64,000 nt of DNA from Cyclina sinensis (GCA_012932295.1 JAAONU010000011.1:46316352-46380351); one strand, 5' to 3'. Positions 25,901 through 37,046 are shown, counted from the first letter of the stretch. Notes: generated from the sequence alone by a model not told the origin. Translations and numbers: made by a program.

Positions 25901-28900
25901 TAGTTTTTGAAAGTACAACCTTCAGGTAACTTCTTCCCAGCAGAGGGGGGAGGGGGTGTGGATTAACCATGGCTCTTGTTTACATTATAATGGAATTACT
26001 GTCAGAAGCACTTGAAAAGAACAAGTTTAAACCAAACACACCCCAAGACGCTTTTCAAGGATTAAGTTTACAACAAATTTTAGTGACCTTGAGAAACTTT
26101 CATAGAATTAATTCTGTATGAAATTTATGACCAAGACTTTTCATTGTACAGTGGTTGTGTACATTTAAGATACACTATGTGATAACTACAGCTTATCAGT
26201 TGACACAGATACACTGTGTGATTATTTTAGAATGTGTTTAGCAAAAGTGTAACTTAAGAACTTGTGGTTAACACATGAAGCATATTTTCTGCTGCTCTAG
26301 TGAAGTGGTACTTGTTCAGTGTAATGAATATACAAATGAATTAACCCATTTATGCCTAATGGATTATTCCATCCTTTTCTGTTGGACAAGTCCATTTTCT
26401 GTTTAAAGGGTATCTTTTCAATTTTATTCTATTGGTGAAGAAGTCCTTTATACTAACAGTGTAGATCCTGATTAGATGCCACATATTGCAGCATCTGATC
26501 TGGGTCTGCACTGTTTGCCTACGTCTACTTTCGTAGACTCTTGGCATTAATGGGTTAACTTATGCCAACCTGAACATTTTACAAGGAAATCTTTGAAGTA
26601 ATCCCAATTATCATTTTCAGTATATTATTACCATGAAGTGCTACAATTGTTCAAGACAGAATGTTGTGACATGATAGTGTCACAGAGCGAGAGGGTTGAC
26701 AGTGGAGACAAGTACATCCTGGCATTTCAGTCTACAGAGAGGTCCGGAGTGCCCCTACCTGAGAACACCACACGAGTAAATGTACGATTTTCAATTGCAT
26801 AACAAGTAAAAAAGCTTATGATCTGAATCAGTTATAAGATAACAAATAAAAATGATTACATATTTTTAATAAATTTTTAGATTATCCATTGTTTCCTTAA
26901 AAAAATCAGTGCCATAACAGCAATACAGAAAAACATATTACTTAAAAGTCAGTAGTTTAACCCTGAACATGCTGAAATTTTGAAATGGATTTGCCCAGCT
27001 TTGAATTTGGAACAGTCCATTCAAGTTTAAGGGATTTCAACATCAAAATACAAAAATGGAGCTACCAACAGTATAGAACCTGGTCAGACTGCACGGATGT
27101 GCAGGCTGACCTGGCTCTATACTGGTGGCAAAGGCTAATCACTTTCAGTTCCAGCAGGTTAAGGGTTAAGTTTGTATATTTTTACAGGTGCTACCCAGTG
27201 GCTGGATTCTAGAACCTGTCAGTAAAGAAAAGAAAATTTTCACCATGGTTACATACATCATGCAGGTATGATAAAATTTGATCAGATGTGAATCTTTTGC
27301 TTTGTCTTTGGTAACATTAGGTAACTTAACTTTCAAGGGAGATTGTTTGTACAAGGAACAGACGCAGGCAACATAATTGTTATTAATTGGCAATAAAAGT
27401 ACAGTAGTAGTTGTACCAGTTTATATGATGAAAATGAAAAATATATATATGAAAACCTGTTCTCTACAAACACCATATGAAAGACCCTTGTTTTTCACTG
27501 AAATAGTGTGGTTCTGATGACATTAAATTAGGGATGTCAACGAGTATCCGAGTACTCGGATATCCGGATACTATGTTGGTATTCGGATACTAATTTTCTA
27601 TACAGTTATTCGTATACAAAATAAAAAATAACAATGAAATTTAACTTTGATAGAAAAAAATCAAACACAAATTAAAATAATTTGACAATTTCATGACGCT
27701 AAACAAAATCGTGTCTATTGACTGCCCGCGACATATCACTTATAATTGGTTTATTGATAAAGAGTTCGTCTGTCAAACGCCGTGTATTTGTCTTGCAAAC
27801 TGCTGGGATACAACACAACACCCCATTGTGTTTCAATTACCTTAATCCATTGTGTTTATAGAGTCTATATCAGAATATCTTGCCCCCATTGTAAATCAAT
27901 TAGCAGTGTCAAACATGGTAATTATGGGGTACACAGTAACTTCCGAAATAACCGCAATACTAAAAGAATATCCAATCAAAATGTGATTTCTCAAACGATG
28001 TATCCAATTAACGATTTTCTAAAACAAGCATTATAATTTTAATGTGTCAAACAATCATTCTTTTCTAGAATTCCAAAGCTTTCGTATTAAAAAAAAGAAC
28101 CATTCTCATCAACATGCCTCCTAAAATAGCATCCGACATGTGGAAATACTTCACAAATAAAACAAACAGACAGAAACGTTTTGAAAAATATTGAGTCTAT
28201 AAAAAACTTCAAACACGTTCGAAATCATTGTTTTGTCTTATCTTGTTTGCGCTCACGTAAGCTGCATAAATTCATGTACCAGTATGAAAGGAGAGATTAA
28301 TAAAACAACATTTTGATCTACGGTGATTTTAAAATGATATCTTTAAAAAAAAGTTTAAATGCCATATCATATTTAGAAACTGAAAAGGACAGACCATGAA
28401 AAAAATAAACAAACAATAAACGGACGAATGACGTTTTTGTTAGAAACTTAGACTTGCCGCACATGCATATTGGCAGGAAATTGTACTTCAGTGGCCACGA
28501 GGAAACTAAAAACAACACAGTCTTTGTTTTATCATCTTTATTTACACGTAGATACATAAAGAGTTATTTTTTGTGAAACTGTCTTAACACCCCTAGGAAT
28601 TGGAACATTGAGATCGTCTAGGCGTCGATTTTATACGAGTGTCCAGATAGGTATTCGTTGACATCCCTACATTAAATTATTAGAAAATGTTTATTGGAAC
28701 AATCTTTTCTAAGTTGTAGAAGGGAAGGTAACTCTAGTAAAGTTCCTGAAAGGTTTTTCATTCAAGAGTTGTATCCCATTTTATAGTACACTTGAGAAAA
28801 ACTTACATCACACAGTGTCTATTCTAGAAATTCAGAAATAGGGGTGAATTTCCCCCATCACTTCAAAAAATAGGGGGGATTTTCAAAAACATGGTGGGAC

Positions 28901-29345
28901 CAATACCAAACACCATTGTTTAATCATTTCACATGTTTAATGTAAACACTAGAATTTTCGTTTGGTTAAACACTTTTTATCTATTTTATTTAGCTTTGGA
29001 TTACCCCCCTCCCCCCCCCACTTTGTTTTCCGATAATCATGTAAATTAATCCCCGACTAGGAATTCCAGCAGTTTTTGTGCAAGTTTACCGATTTGGATG
29101 CGCGATTTTCGCGCCCATGTTTCAAAAATGTTTGAAAAAATGGCGTAATCCCGCAATCGCGCGTCCTAGAATAGACACTGATCACATGTTCCGAAATCAA
29201 GGCTGCTAATATTAAATTTCAGATCGATTTTGGAAGCACACCAATCAGGGCTGATAAGTCACCTTTTGAAGATCTCATATCCAAGCAGCCGATGAGCATA
29301 GCCTATCTACGCCAGTACCTCCGTGGATGCCTTTATCCGAAATAG
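13962..29345 (+). CDS. Membrane-anchored protein with two START-type lipid-transfer domains (14 exons, ~697 aa)
   Basis: Exons: 13962-14072, 17607-17660, 18297-18443, 18751-19004, 19380-19474, 20410-21153, 22058-22113, 22385-22455, 24184-24249, 24508-24604, 25142-25184, 26621-26775, 27188-27265, 29223-29345. All have AG/GT borders and the phases join without a break to TAG. Residues 3-23 (ILYLSIVAGIVCIAVLVF) look like a signal anchor. A divergent START-like module spans about 56-262 (VHKGWKLHSF, YWHREDNGVCWHLQM). A Ser/Glu-rich linker covers 265-468. A more typical START domain covers about 488-697 (GKGVIQADPRAVWNAIKNP, LPSGWILEPVSKEKK, IFTMVTYIMQIDFGSTP). START domains bind a single lipid or sterol, so lipid transfer at a membrane is inferred. 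The C-terminal domain resembles the STARD9 type, but orthology is not shown. Exon 12 could instead end at 26781, adding two residues. The exon 4 donor is weak. No EST evidence is available. Confidence 0.85.
14595..14757 (+). mobile_element. 5'-truncated SINE, family 1
   Basis: It begins inside the box B region (AATCCCGTCAGAGGC) and matches the complete copy at 22753-22959 through to its GTAAAATAAATAAGTCT tail. AAAGGAAT flanks both sides and is a likely target duplication. It lies in intron 1 of the START gene. Confidence 0.75.
14995..15200 (-). mobile_element. tRNA-derived SINE, family 2
   Basis: Second copy of the family at 2333-2545. It shares CTCAGTGTATA, GATACATGGGACC and, as reverse complement, the head GGTCCAGTGGTAACATGTTG. 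It lies in intron 1 of the START gene. Positions 15200-17100 of the same intron show nothing else I can identify. Confidence 0.72.
17102..17517. mobile_element. MITE with 22-bp terminal inverted repeats (416 bp)
   Basis: The left end CTTGCAGAACTGATTAGAG and the right end CTCTAATCAGTTTTGCAAG are inverted over 22 bp with one mismatch. There is no open frame. It sits 90 bp upstream of START gene exon 2. No clear target duplication was seen. Confidence 0.8.
19570..20330 (+). mobile_element. Degraded tandem-core element
   Basis: The left end (GAGCTTAGCTGAGCACAACA ... GATGAGCTTTTGG) matches the hairpin end of the element at 38694. It is followed by three or four diverged core repeats (AGACTTCTGAAATTTGG, TTCAGATTATGCCCC). 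The right end is not recognisable. It lies in START gene intron 5. Confidence 0.6.
21184..21705 (+). repeat. Tandem duplication carrying two tRNA-like SINE heads
   Basis: Two ~180-bp copies (21184-21370 and 21522-21705) share GTTAYGGTCTARTGCACAC and a tRNA-like head (TTGGCTCAGTGGTTAGAGC ... GTTTGAATCCCGCTCTGGG). The first copy begins about 30 bp after the exon 6 donor of the START gene. Confidence 0.75.
22753..22959 (-). mobile_element. Full-length tRNA-derived SINE, family 1, with 12-bp target duplication
   Basis: On the minus strand it starts GGAGGCACCGTGGCCCAGGG (box A) and has GGTTCGAATCCCG (box B), then a ~130-bp body ending in AAAATAAATGAGTCTGAA. CTAACCTTTGTT is repeated exactly at 22741-22752 and 22960-22971, which proves insertion by target-primed reverse transcription. 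It lies in START gene intron 8. Confidence 0.9.
23684..23912 (+). repeat. 29-bp tandem repeat, ~8 copies
   Basis: The unit is ACATATCTGTAGACAGTATC followed by AAAGTGGCC, with a few substitutions. The last copy is diverged. It lies in START gene intron 8. Confidence 0.93.
24038..24078 (+). repeat. T24 followed by G17 homopolymer block
   Basis: A run of about 24 T is followed directly by 17 G and further T/G runs. Such a block is prone to sequencing or consensus error, so its length should not be trusted. It lies in START gene intron 8. Confidence 0.9.
25365..25985 (+). mobile_element. Non-coding element with three ~180-bp tandem core repeats
   Basis: It begins CCCCCCGCCAAAGGTGAAGG and ends near GCAGAGGGGGGAGGGGG, roughly inverted G/C-rich ends. 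The core has three copies of a module with GCGATTTTCTTCAAACTTC, CACTGACAGAGCACATT and AATAACTCTACCTTGCC. It belongs to the same structural class as the element at 1662-2260. It lies in START gene intron 11. Confidence 0.7.
26341..26558. mobile_element. Fold-back MITE (TTAACCCT family), copy 3
   Basis: The ends TTAACCCATTTATGCC and GGCATTAATGGGTTAA are inverted. The interior carries the family's GTAGATCCTGATTAGA / TCTGATCTGGGTCTGCAC blocks. It lies in START gene intron 11. Confidence 0.85.
26957..27169. mobile_element. Fold-back MITE (TTAACCCT family), copy 4, abutting exon 13
   Basis: It starts TTAACCCTGAACATGCTG and ends CAGGTTAAGGGTTAA. It is nearly identical to the copy at 31835-32045, so both are young. 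Only 18 nt (GTTTGTATATTTTTACAG) separate its end from START gene exon 13. Confidence 0.9.
27529..28669. mobile_element. Non-autonomous hAT transposon with 8-bp target duplication
   Basis: The ends are inverted (TAGGGATGTCAACGA at 27529; TCGTTGACATCCCTA ending at 28669). CATTAAAT is repeated exactly on both sides (27521-27528 and 28670-28677), the 8-bp target length of hAT transposases. A palindrome, GAGTATCCGAGTACTCGG, lies inside the left end. A short frame from 28114 (MPPKIASDMWKYFTN) looks like the start of a BED zinc finger, the N-terminal domain of many hAT transposases; it stops soon after. It lies in the last intron of the START gene. Confidence 0.92.
28813..29180. mobile_element. 368-bp TIR element
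   Basis: The ends CAGTGTCTATTCTAG and CTAGAATAGACACTG are inverted repeats, flanked by ATCACA on both sides (6 bp). There is no open frame; the interior is C/G-homopolymer-rich. It ends about 40 bp before the last exon of the START gene. Confidence 0.8.
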
Positions 29346-31834
29346 ATACGTAAACCACCACCTCTATTGCTGCCTTCTGTTTCACCACAGGTGCCTGGAA
29401 AGTCATATTACTGCTACCATATGGACATATAAAAGAACTTTTACTTTACTATACAATGGATGTTAACTTAACATTTTTAGACTGCTAGCATCCTTGCTTC
29501 ATGTTTAAGGAAGAACTTTAGACAAAGGGCCAGTACCTACATGTATGGAGATACAGTACCTACAATCGTTGCACCCTTTCAGATTCTATCCATGTAAACT
29601 GCAGTATTTTAAACACTTGTGTATTGGTGAGTCTGATGGATAAGGCCACTACTAACAGACAGTGGAGAATCATTACCAGTTCATTTCAATGAGTATTGCC
29701 CACCATTTACTGTACCTCACCTGTCTTTGCCACACTTGGCCTTTGCTCTGAAGCAAATTACATTCTGTAATTTGGCTAGTTATTTTGTAATGTACTTTAC
29801 AAGATCAGGCTATAGTTTATCTAGTAAGCAACAGTTAATTGTTGTGTTCATCAGAACAGTATGCATTTGAAACTACTCAGTGTGTATAAGAAGTTTCCTA
29901 GCTGTTATATTTTCTGTCTCGTTTTCTTACAAAAATGGAAATGCAAAAGATATTGTGATTTGAAGAAGAAAACATTTGTTGTTAAAAAAGAAAAACTAGG
30001 CATAAATTTTGTCACAACAATGTAACAGTGAACAGTTCATGCAAGGATAGACAGCCAACATCTGCAGGAGTTGAAAGTGAACAGGGAGCCAGCAGTGAAT
30101 GCTGTCAATGTGAAAAAGGCTGTGAAGGTGGCTTGCAAAAAAAGTTAAATAACAGTGAATTCTGCTGACTTTAAATGAACAGTGAATATTGCATAAAAAG
30201 GAGTGAATAGGAAATTTTACATGCAAGTTATGAGTAGTGAATAGGATGACAGAACTTCTTGTTAATTGCTCTCTTGTTACAATTGGGTGGATGGGTGTTT
30301 GTTAGGGTGGTGACACTTGAGCACTTCAGAGGAATCAACTGTAAGCAATGTTTGTTATAACTACCTTAAAGAGATTATATAGCTTCAAATAGATTCTACC
30401 TTTGCCTGCCATTACCTGTGATAATTGTATATTTAGGTAAATCATATAAATTGTCTTCAGTTAAATGTTGCTGTTACTGTTATTGGTGCTGATTAGATGT
30501 ACTTTTACCACCTGTATTTGCCAAAATCTGTTGATGTACATTTGTTTTGAAGTACAGTTCATTAACATACTACACAATCTGTCTATCTGTTTGTTAGTGA
30601 AGAGATTTTTTAAAAAGAAAAATACAAAAGCCTACACAGTTTATAAAATGTTTGTTGCAACCTAAAATTGAAGATTTATTTTGCATTTGACTTGATATAT
30701 AGCTGCTGTAAATACGTAACATGTATGCTTAAAAAACCTTAATACTTAACATTTGTTGTGCAAATTGATTCAGAACCATACCATTCTTATAGAAATATTT
30801 CAAACTGTGGGAAGTACCATTTCTTGTGAAGTAAAATGATGTAGTTACAAAAACAAAATATTTTTGGAAATTAAAGAAACAAACAAAACTGACAACGAGG
30901 CCCTGGTTGGATTCAAGTATTGATGGATATTCGCTCCTTAAAATTTACATGTAATAATTTCCAGAAAAGTATTTTAAAGGTTTTCCCTTTAAAATATAAA
31001 AAAGCAGTTTCAGGGTATGTTAGCAAGCTTAGCTTTAACCCAAGAATGGCTTGGTGAAAAGGTCACAAGGTCATTGAGAAGGTTGCAAGGTCATTAGGCT
31101 ATTTCTGACCATGAGTCATCTGTTTTCAGGATAAAAAAATATATTCACATATTTCATTTAATCATTTGTTATGGGTGTTAGTTTGTCATAAAAATATCAG
31201 TGTTTGCTCTAGAAATGTTCATGTCACAGAAGTCACTGTTTTTATGCTTTCAAAAGGCCAGTATTAAAAAGCATCCTTGCCTTAACTGCAGTGTTTTGTT
31301 TAGAACTGTTATAGACATGTAATAATATACTCATATAATCAATTGGCTTGATGTATAGGTTTATTCACTATATTATGTATATAGAGGTTTATTTTCTGTT
31401 TATTTTTGTGCATGGCTTTAGAAATTGTAAAGATAAAAATTGCCTTAAGAGGGTGTAACATTTTTCATGAGTTGATGTCATTTTATATGTGTATTTATGT
31501 TTAATTTGTGTAATAAGGCACACAGGGTTTGACCTGCCCCAAAATTTTAGGGAAAAAAAAGGGAAAGTTGATTTTGTCCAGTCCATAGTTTGAGTTGATA
31601 CTGTTCTACCAATAACAATTTATTCTGTCACAGATTGTTTCTTAGTGCATCGTGCTTTTAATTTATAATATGCAATATAATTCAAGGAATGAATTTGAGA
31701 AATTGTGGTCTGTTTCTTTATTTCAAAGCACTAAGAACTTTTCACATTCACCCTGGATTATTAGTAGTGAAATAATGCTACGCATGCAAGGGTGTGCTAG
31801 AAGATTGTTCAAAATGGCTGGAACAGGAAAGTTT
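29346..31834. other. Downstream of the START gene; no gene seen
   Basis: The first few hundred bases are presumably 3' UTR; no clear AATAAA is seen close to the stop. Positions 29340-29450 weakly resemble a SINE tail (AAAGAACTTTTACTTTAC). The rest is AT-rich and holds only short non-conserved frames. Confidence 0.5.
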
Positions 31835-32045
31835 AACCCTGAACATGCTGAAATTTGGTAATGGATTTTCCCAGGTTTGAATTTGGAACAGTCCATTCAA
31901 GTTTAAGGGATTTCAATATCAAAATACAAAAATGGAGCTACCAACAGTACAGAGCCTGGTCAGACTGCATGGATGTGCAGGCTGACCTGGCTCTATACTG
32001 GTGGCAAAGGCTAATCACTTTCGGTTCCAGCACGTTAAGGGTTAA
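31835..32045. mobile_element. Fold-back MITE (TTAACCCT family), copy 5
   Basis: It starts TTAACCCTGAACATGCTG and ends CACGTTAAGGGTTAA. It is nearly identical along its length to copy 4 at 26957-27169, including CAGACTGCATGGATGTGCAG. Confidence 0.9.
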
Positions 32046-32099
32046 GATTTTACAAAACAAAGTATAGGTTAAAATATTTGATTTCAACTTGGATGCTTT

Positions 32100-33050
32100 T
32101 TTAGCTCAACTGACCAAAGGTCTTGAAAGCTAATAGTATGCTCTTTTGTATATTTGTCTGTCCGTCATCCACAATTAACCGCAAACATCTCCTCCAAACC
32201 AGTTGGCCATTGCAGTAAAACTTCACAGCAATGATCCATGTATGGTCCAATTCAAAATTGTTTAAAAAATGATATTCCTTGCAGAACTCTGGTTGGGCGG
32301 GCAACCGAAAGGAAAAATGTTAAAAATCTTCTTGTCTTAAACCACATGGCCTAGAGCTTAGATATTTGGTTTATAGCATCATCTAGTGAGCCTCTACCAA
32401 AATCTTAAAAATTATGGCTCTGGGTCAGAATTGGCCCTACCCCAGGGGTCACTTGCTTTTACATAGACTTGTATAGGGAAATATTTAAAAATCTTCTCTT
32501 CAGAAACCATAAGGCCTAGTTTTTGCATACAGACTTCAGCTTTGACATTAGCTGATCTTGACCTTGATTTACTGATCTAGTTCCTTGTTTTATAAGCTAC
32601 ATCAATGAAATTTTAACTTTTTGAATAATTCTGTAGGTAGACTTCAACTTTGACCTAGGCTGACCTTGACTTAGATCTACTGATCCTCTTCTTTGTTTTT
32701 GAAGCTATGTTACTGTTACTATGTTTTAACTGTTGTGCTGTTGTGAATAAGTTTGCATACAAAACTTCTATTTTAACCTTGGCTTACTTTGACCTTTTGA
32801 CTTACTTTTTGTTTTGAAGTTATTTCCATGACATTTGTACCATGTGAGCAGTTTTGGAACAGATATTATTACTGACATTTGCTGACATTGAGACATGTTT
32901 TATTGATACCAAGGTGATTGATTTAGGGCTAGCAGGATGTCTAATGTTGTATTTTAATCATCTGCACCCCCCCCCCCCCCTCCCCCCACACACACTCATC
33001 ACACAATCATTTGATATTCCCTTTTCAGGTGAGCAACCCAGGACCATTTG
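32100..33050 (+). mobile_element. Tandem-core element with two kinds of core repeat
   Basis: The left end (TAGCTCAACTGACCAAAGG, then a TTTGTCTGTCCGTCATCC tract) resembles the element at 38694. Two ~170-bp core repeats (TTTAAAAATCTTCT ... GGGTCA) are followed by three ~105-bp repeats (CTTTGACCTAGGCTGACCTT). The right end is CTTTTCAGGTGAGCAACCCA. A C-rich run lies near 32970. Confidence 0.7.
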
Positions 33051-33559
33051 GTACTGTTGTTTATTTTTTTTCAAGTTTTATTCAAGGAAGGTTGATTAGA
33101 AGCCTGTGCCGTCATTTATAAGGTCTCACTTTATATCTGACACAGAATTCTTTCAAAAACTGTTTTACTTGATTCTTTTGGAAATGCATTTGAGATTTGG
33201 TTTGTTGAGTATTAGACACCATGTATTTCATTATCTAAAGTCCAGTTTTGGATGATGTCATTTTTTAACACATGAGTGTTGCACATACCAGTAGGTGCTA
33301 CATTCACAAAAACAACATAAGTTTTAGTCACAATTTTGTTTATATTAAAGGTGCCTTATATAGTAACTGCTAAAGTGTGTTCAGAAATTGTTGATAAACA
33401 TATTCTTGTTTAGACATTATTCTACATAATATACTCACTGTATATAGTCAAGGATTTTTTAATTTATAAAATGCATGCCAGTGTAGTCAAACATGTGTTG
33501 TTTTGTTATGTAGAAACACACAAACCTAGTCCAAGATATAAAACCAAGTGTACTGACAG

Positions 33560-34225
33560 ACACATGTATAGATAGAGAAAGAAAGAGTGTGTGAGGGAGA
33601 GAGTGAGAGATTTGGTGAGGGAGAGAGAGTGTGTGAGGGAGAGAGAGAGAGAGAGTGAGAGATTTGGTGAGGGAGAGAGAGTGTGTGAGGGAGAGAGAGT
33701 GTGTGAGGGAGAGAGAGTGAATGATTTGGTGAGGGAGAAGGAGAATGGGTGAGGGAGATAGTGGATGAGGAGAGAGAGAGATAAAGGATGAGGGAGAGAA
33801 AGATAGGGTGGTATAGGAAGAGAGTGGGTGTGGAGGAGAGTGGGTGAGGAAGATAGTGGGTGAAGGAGAGAGAGAGTAGGTAGAGAGAGAGAGAGAGGGG
33901 GGTGGAGGAGAGAGAGAGAGTAGGTAGAGAGAGAGAGGGGGTGTGGAGGAGGAGAGAGAGAGAGGGGGGGGGTGTGGAGGAGAGAGAGAGGGGGGTGTGG
34001 AGGAGAGAGAGATAGAGAGGGGGGGTGTTGAGGAGAGAGAAAGAGGGGGTGTGGAGGAGAGAGAGAGGGGGGGGTGTGGAGGAGAGAGAGAGAGAGGGGG
34101 TGTGGAGGAGAGAGAGAGAGAGAGAGAGGGGAGGGTGTGGAGGAGAGAGAGAGAGGGGGTGTGGAGGAGAGAGAGTGGGTGAGAGAGAAAGAGAGAGTGG
34201 GTGAGAGAGGGAGAGAGAGTAATTA
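33560..34225 (+). repeat. Purine-strand GA/GGGTG low-complexity tract (~660 bp)
   Basis: It is almost only G and A with scattered T on the plus strand, made of GAGAGA runs, GGGTGAGG and GTGTGGAGGAGAGA modules (~30 bp). The 236-codon minus frame through it (33526-34236) is a Ser/Leu/Pro artefact of the repeat. Confidence 0.93.
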
Positions 34226-35119
34226 AGTCTTCTCATAGACTAAACATAACTGACAGCTTTCGTATCAGCTTACCAGTTTTATATGGTATCAACCTGACAC
34301 AAAGATAAGCTGTATGAATTGTTTGTGTAAACTTTTATATGCAGATGAAATGATTATCTTTCATCCATGTATTTTATTTAACATACAAAATGTTTTTTTG
34401 TGTAACAAGGGTTTTTTTCTTCTGGCAATGAGAAATAAGAATGTTCATTTTACTGATTTTTTTGTGTGAATTTTTACAGATTTTAATTTTTCAAAGTAGA
34501 TCTTCATTGATGCTGTTTCAAAGCTTTTGATGATTTGTTGATTTTTTTTTGGACACAACTTCCCAAATAACAATACCTATAACATTTATAAAATTTTGTG
34601 AAAAAATAAAACTGCAGGAAATGGTAATTAGGTACAAATCTAACTTCAACAGGAGTTTACTTTGTCAGCCATTTTTGCAGCTTGTTGATTTTTTCCTGCA
34701 TTTATTTGTCCCAAGTATCAATGCATGATAACTGAATCAATGCAAATGTTGTTAGGGTATTTACATAATTAAGTACTACATGGTATAAAGAAATTTGAAT
34801 GTAGATGTTGAGTAGTATTGCAAACAGAGAGTGTTCCATATTTTTTGTGGTCAGGTTCATTTATACATAATATAAAGATATAGGATTGGTTATTATAATG
34901 TTTCATGCTTCATCCATTATAAAAGTTTTTAGAAACTGATTTACCTTTAGTTTGACAATGTTTGTTTGTTTAAGAGATCAAATAAAGAAAAAATATGTGC
35001 CATACCATCTGATGTTCTTTGCTTTCTATGAAAAAGAACTCTAAAGACATAGTTTGACATCAACGTTCAAGGTAATTTGCTGTTTAATGGATAATGAATT
35101 AAAGTTCCTTTATACTTTG

Positions 35120-35320
35120 TAGCATCATCATCACCACCATTGCATCATCAATATCTTAGTCATCATAATTATCATCATCATTTTCATCATCACTAGTATC
35201 ATCACCATAAGCAACAAAATGATAATGACACTACTGGCATTATGATCATCGTTATATTCTCCTGCTCATCATCCATCATTATTATCATCATGATCATCAT
35301 CATTATAACAATCAGTTGGT
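35120..35320 (+). repeat. Imperfect CAT/ATC trinucleotide repeat
   Basis: The tract contains many CATCATCAC and ATTATCATCATC runs with interruptions. Around it, 34226-37046 otherwise shows AT-rich sequence with no gene or clear element apart from the 28-bp repeat at 36095-36190. Confidence 0.8.
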
Positions 35321-36094
35321 CTTCCATTTTTTGCTGGATTACAGTCAAGTGTCTTTATAATAGGAAAAAAGACTGAATTTTAAAATTCCAAGAAGAAAAT
35401 TATAAAGACTCTCTCCAGAAAGGTTTAGACACATACTGTTGTTTTGTTAGCAAGTTTTTTACAACTCCATAAATAGAACCTATTGAACCTATCTATGTAA
35501 GAGATGTAAATTTGTGGTTATTGTTTTATTTTGATTTTACTTAACAGAACATAGAGCTTTTGAACAATATCTCTTTTTGCAGCTTTTTCATTTTTTAGAT
35601 AATACAATGTATTAATTTCTACAGCATAAATATTTTTTATTCTTTTCACCATTTTTCTTTTTGCAGTATTAAATTGTAATTATTGTAAAATGCAACAGTT
35701 ATGTATTTTGGTTTTGGGCTTCCAGAAATGTTTTTAAGAGTTATAATTATATTATATTATTCTCACTGTGTAACCTGGGTGTTATATAAGGAATGATTTG
35801 TTAATTCATATATTTTAAACTTTTAGTATTTCCTTTGGTAAAATGTTAAAATATCCCATTAAAACATAACATTTGTTGGAGAGATCTTAAAAAGTATGGG
35901 AAAAAATAAGCCTCAGTGTCAAGGGATGTAACTCTGTATTAGTTTTCACATTTATCTAAGAATGTCTTTTAATTTTGGAACAAACGTTCAGACAAATAAA
36001 CATTTCAGTGGCATTTCCTTTTGTTTGAATTATTTTTGATTTTATTCATTTTATTTGCAGTTTGTATATACTAGTTCCTTTGTCTATATTTTGA

Positions 36095-36190
36095 TATATT
36101 TTACTTTCATTAACCATGGAAATATGTTTACTTTCATTAACCATGGAAACCTGTTTACTTTCATTAACCATGGAAACCTGTTTAGTCTTA
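36095..36190 (+). repeat. 29-bp tandem repeat, ~3 copies
   Basis: The unit is TTTACTTTCATTAACCATGG plus about 9 bases (AAACCTG or AAATATG). Each copy contains the palindrome CCATGG. Confidence 0.85.
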
Positions 36191-37046
36191 TACAACCACT
36201 CCACAGTATTGGTGATATTTCTGCCTGATTCTGTGTCATTTGTCATGGAAAATTTTAGTTGCAATGCTGAAATCATCTGGTATATATCTGCCTCATAGTA
36301 CTACATGTAATTATAAATGGAAAATATTTCTGTGTATACCTAAATTGTATCACTTTACATTGAGTTTAAGTAGAACAGCCTGGGAATAAATAAAATCGAA
36401 TACAGCATGTAACCAAATGATATATATATAAATACATACATATATTATAATGCATTCCCTTTTATCAACAGTAAGTATAAAGCCTCTGTTTGCTACCAAT
36501 CCTGTTAACATTTTATGTTACTATACAACAGACCTCAGGACTTTTTTTACCATTTGAATAATTGATTGAGGATTGATAGCAGGTGTACTTGGATACATTG
36601 GGGTGAATCCACTCCTATACCACTCTGTCTATCTTGAGAATTTAAGCAGAATATCATTTGAAGTTTATTTCTATTGCATGCCTTTCCATAAAAATCACTG
36701 ACATATGTTTAAAATGACAAAAAATCAGTTTTTACGAAATGAATTGATCTTAAAATTGAAACATCTATGTGCATTTTTCACTGTCTGCAAAAGTATGCTC
36801 AACAGTAAAGAGTTGAACTTGAAGGGTGAATGTCCAAAATGTTCTAATTGCTATAAAAAAAAACTAAGCAGATAGTACCGCTTTGCATTCACCCCTTGAA
36901 TTTACTGGTATAATTATGTTTTTAATGATAATAGATTTTATAGAGGAGTCATAAAGCTTAACTATAAAATATTTTAAAAGGTTTAAGGTATGTAACTGTT
37001 GTTACAATGAGAGTTAGAAATAGTTAGAATTTTCAACCAATGTTAA

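Noticed and set aside
33526..34236. 236-codon minus-strand open frame rich in Ser, Leu and Pro
   Set aside because: It is the translation of the GA/GGGTG simple repeat; long open frames in all phases are expected there, and no domain is present.
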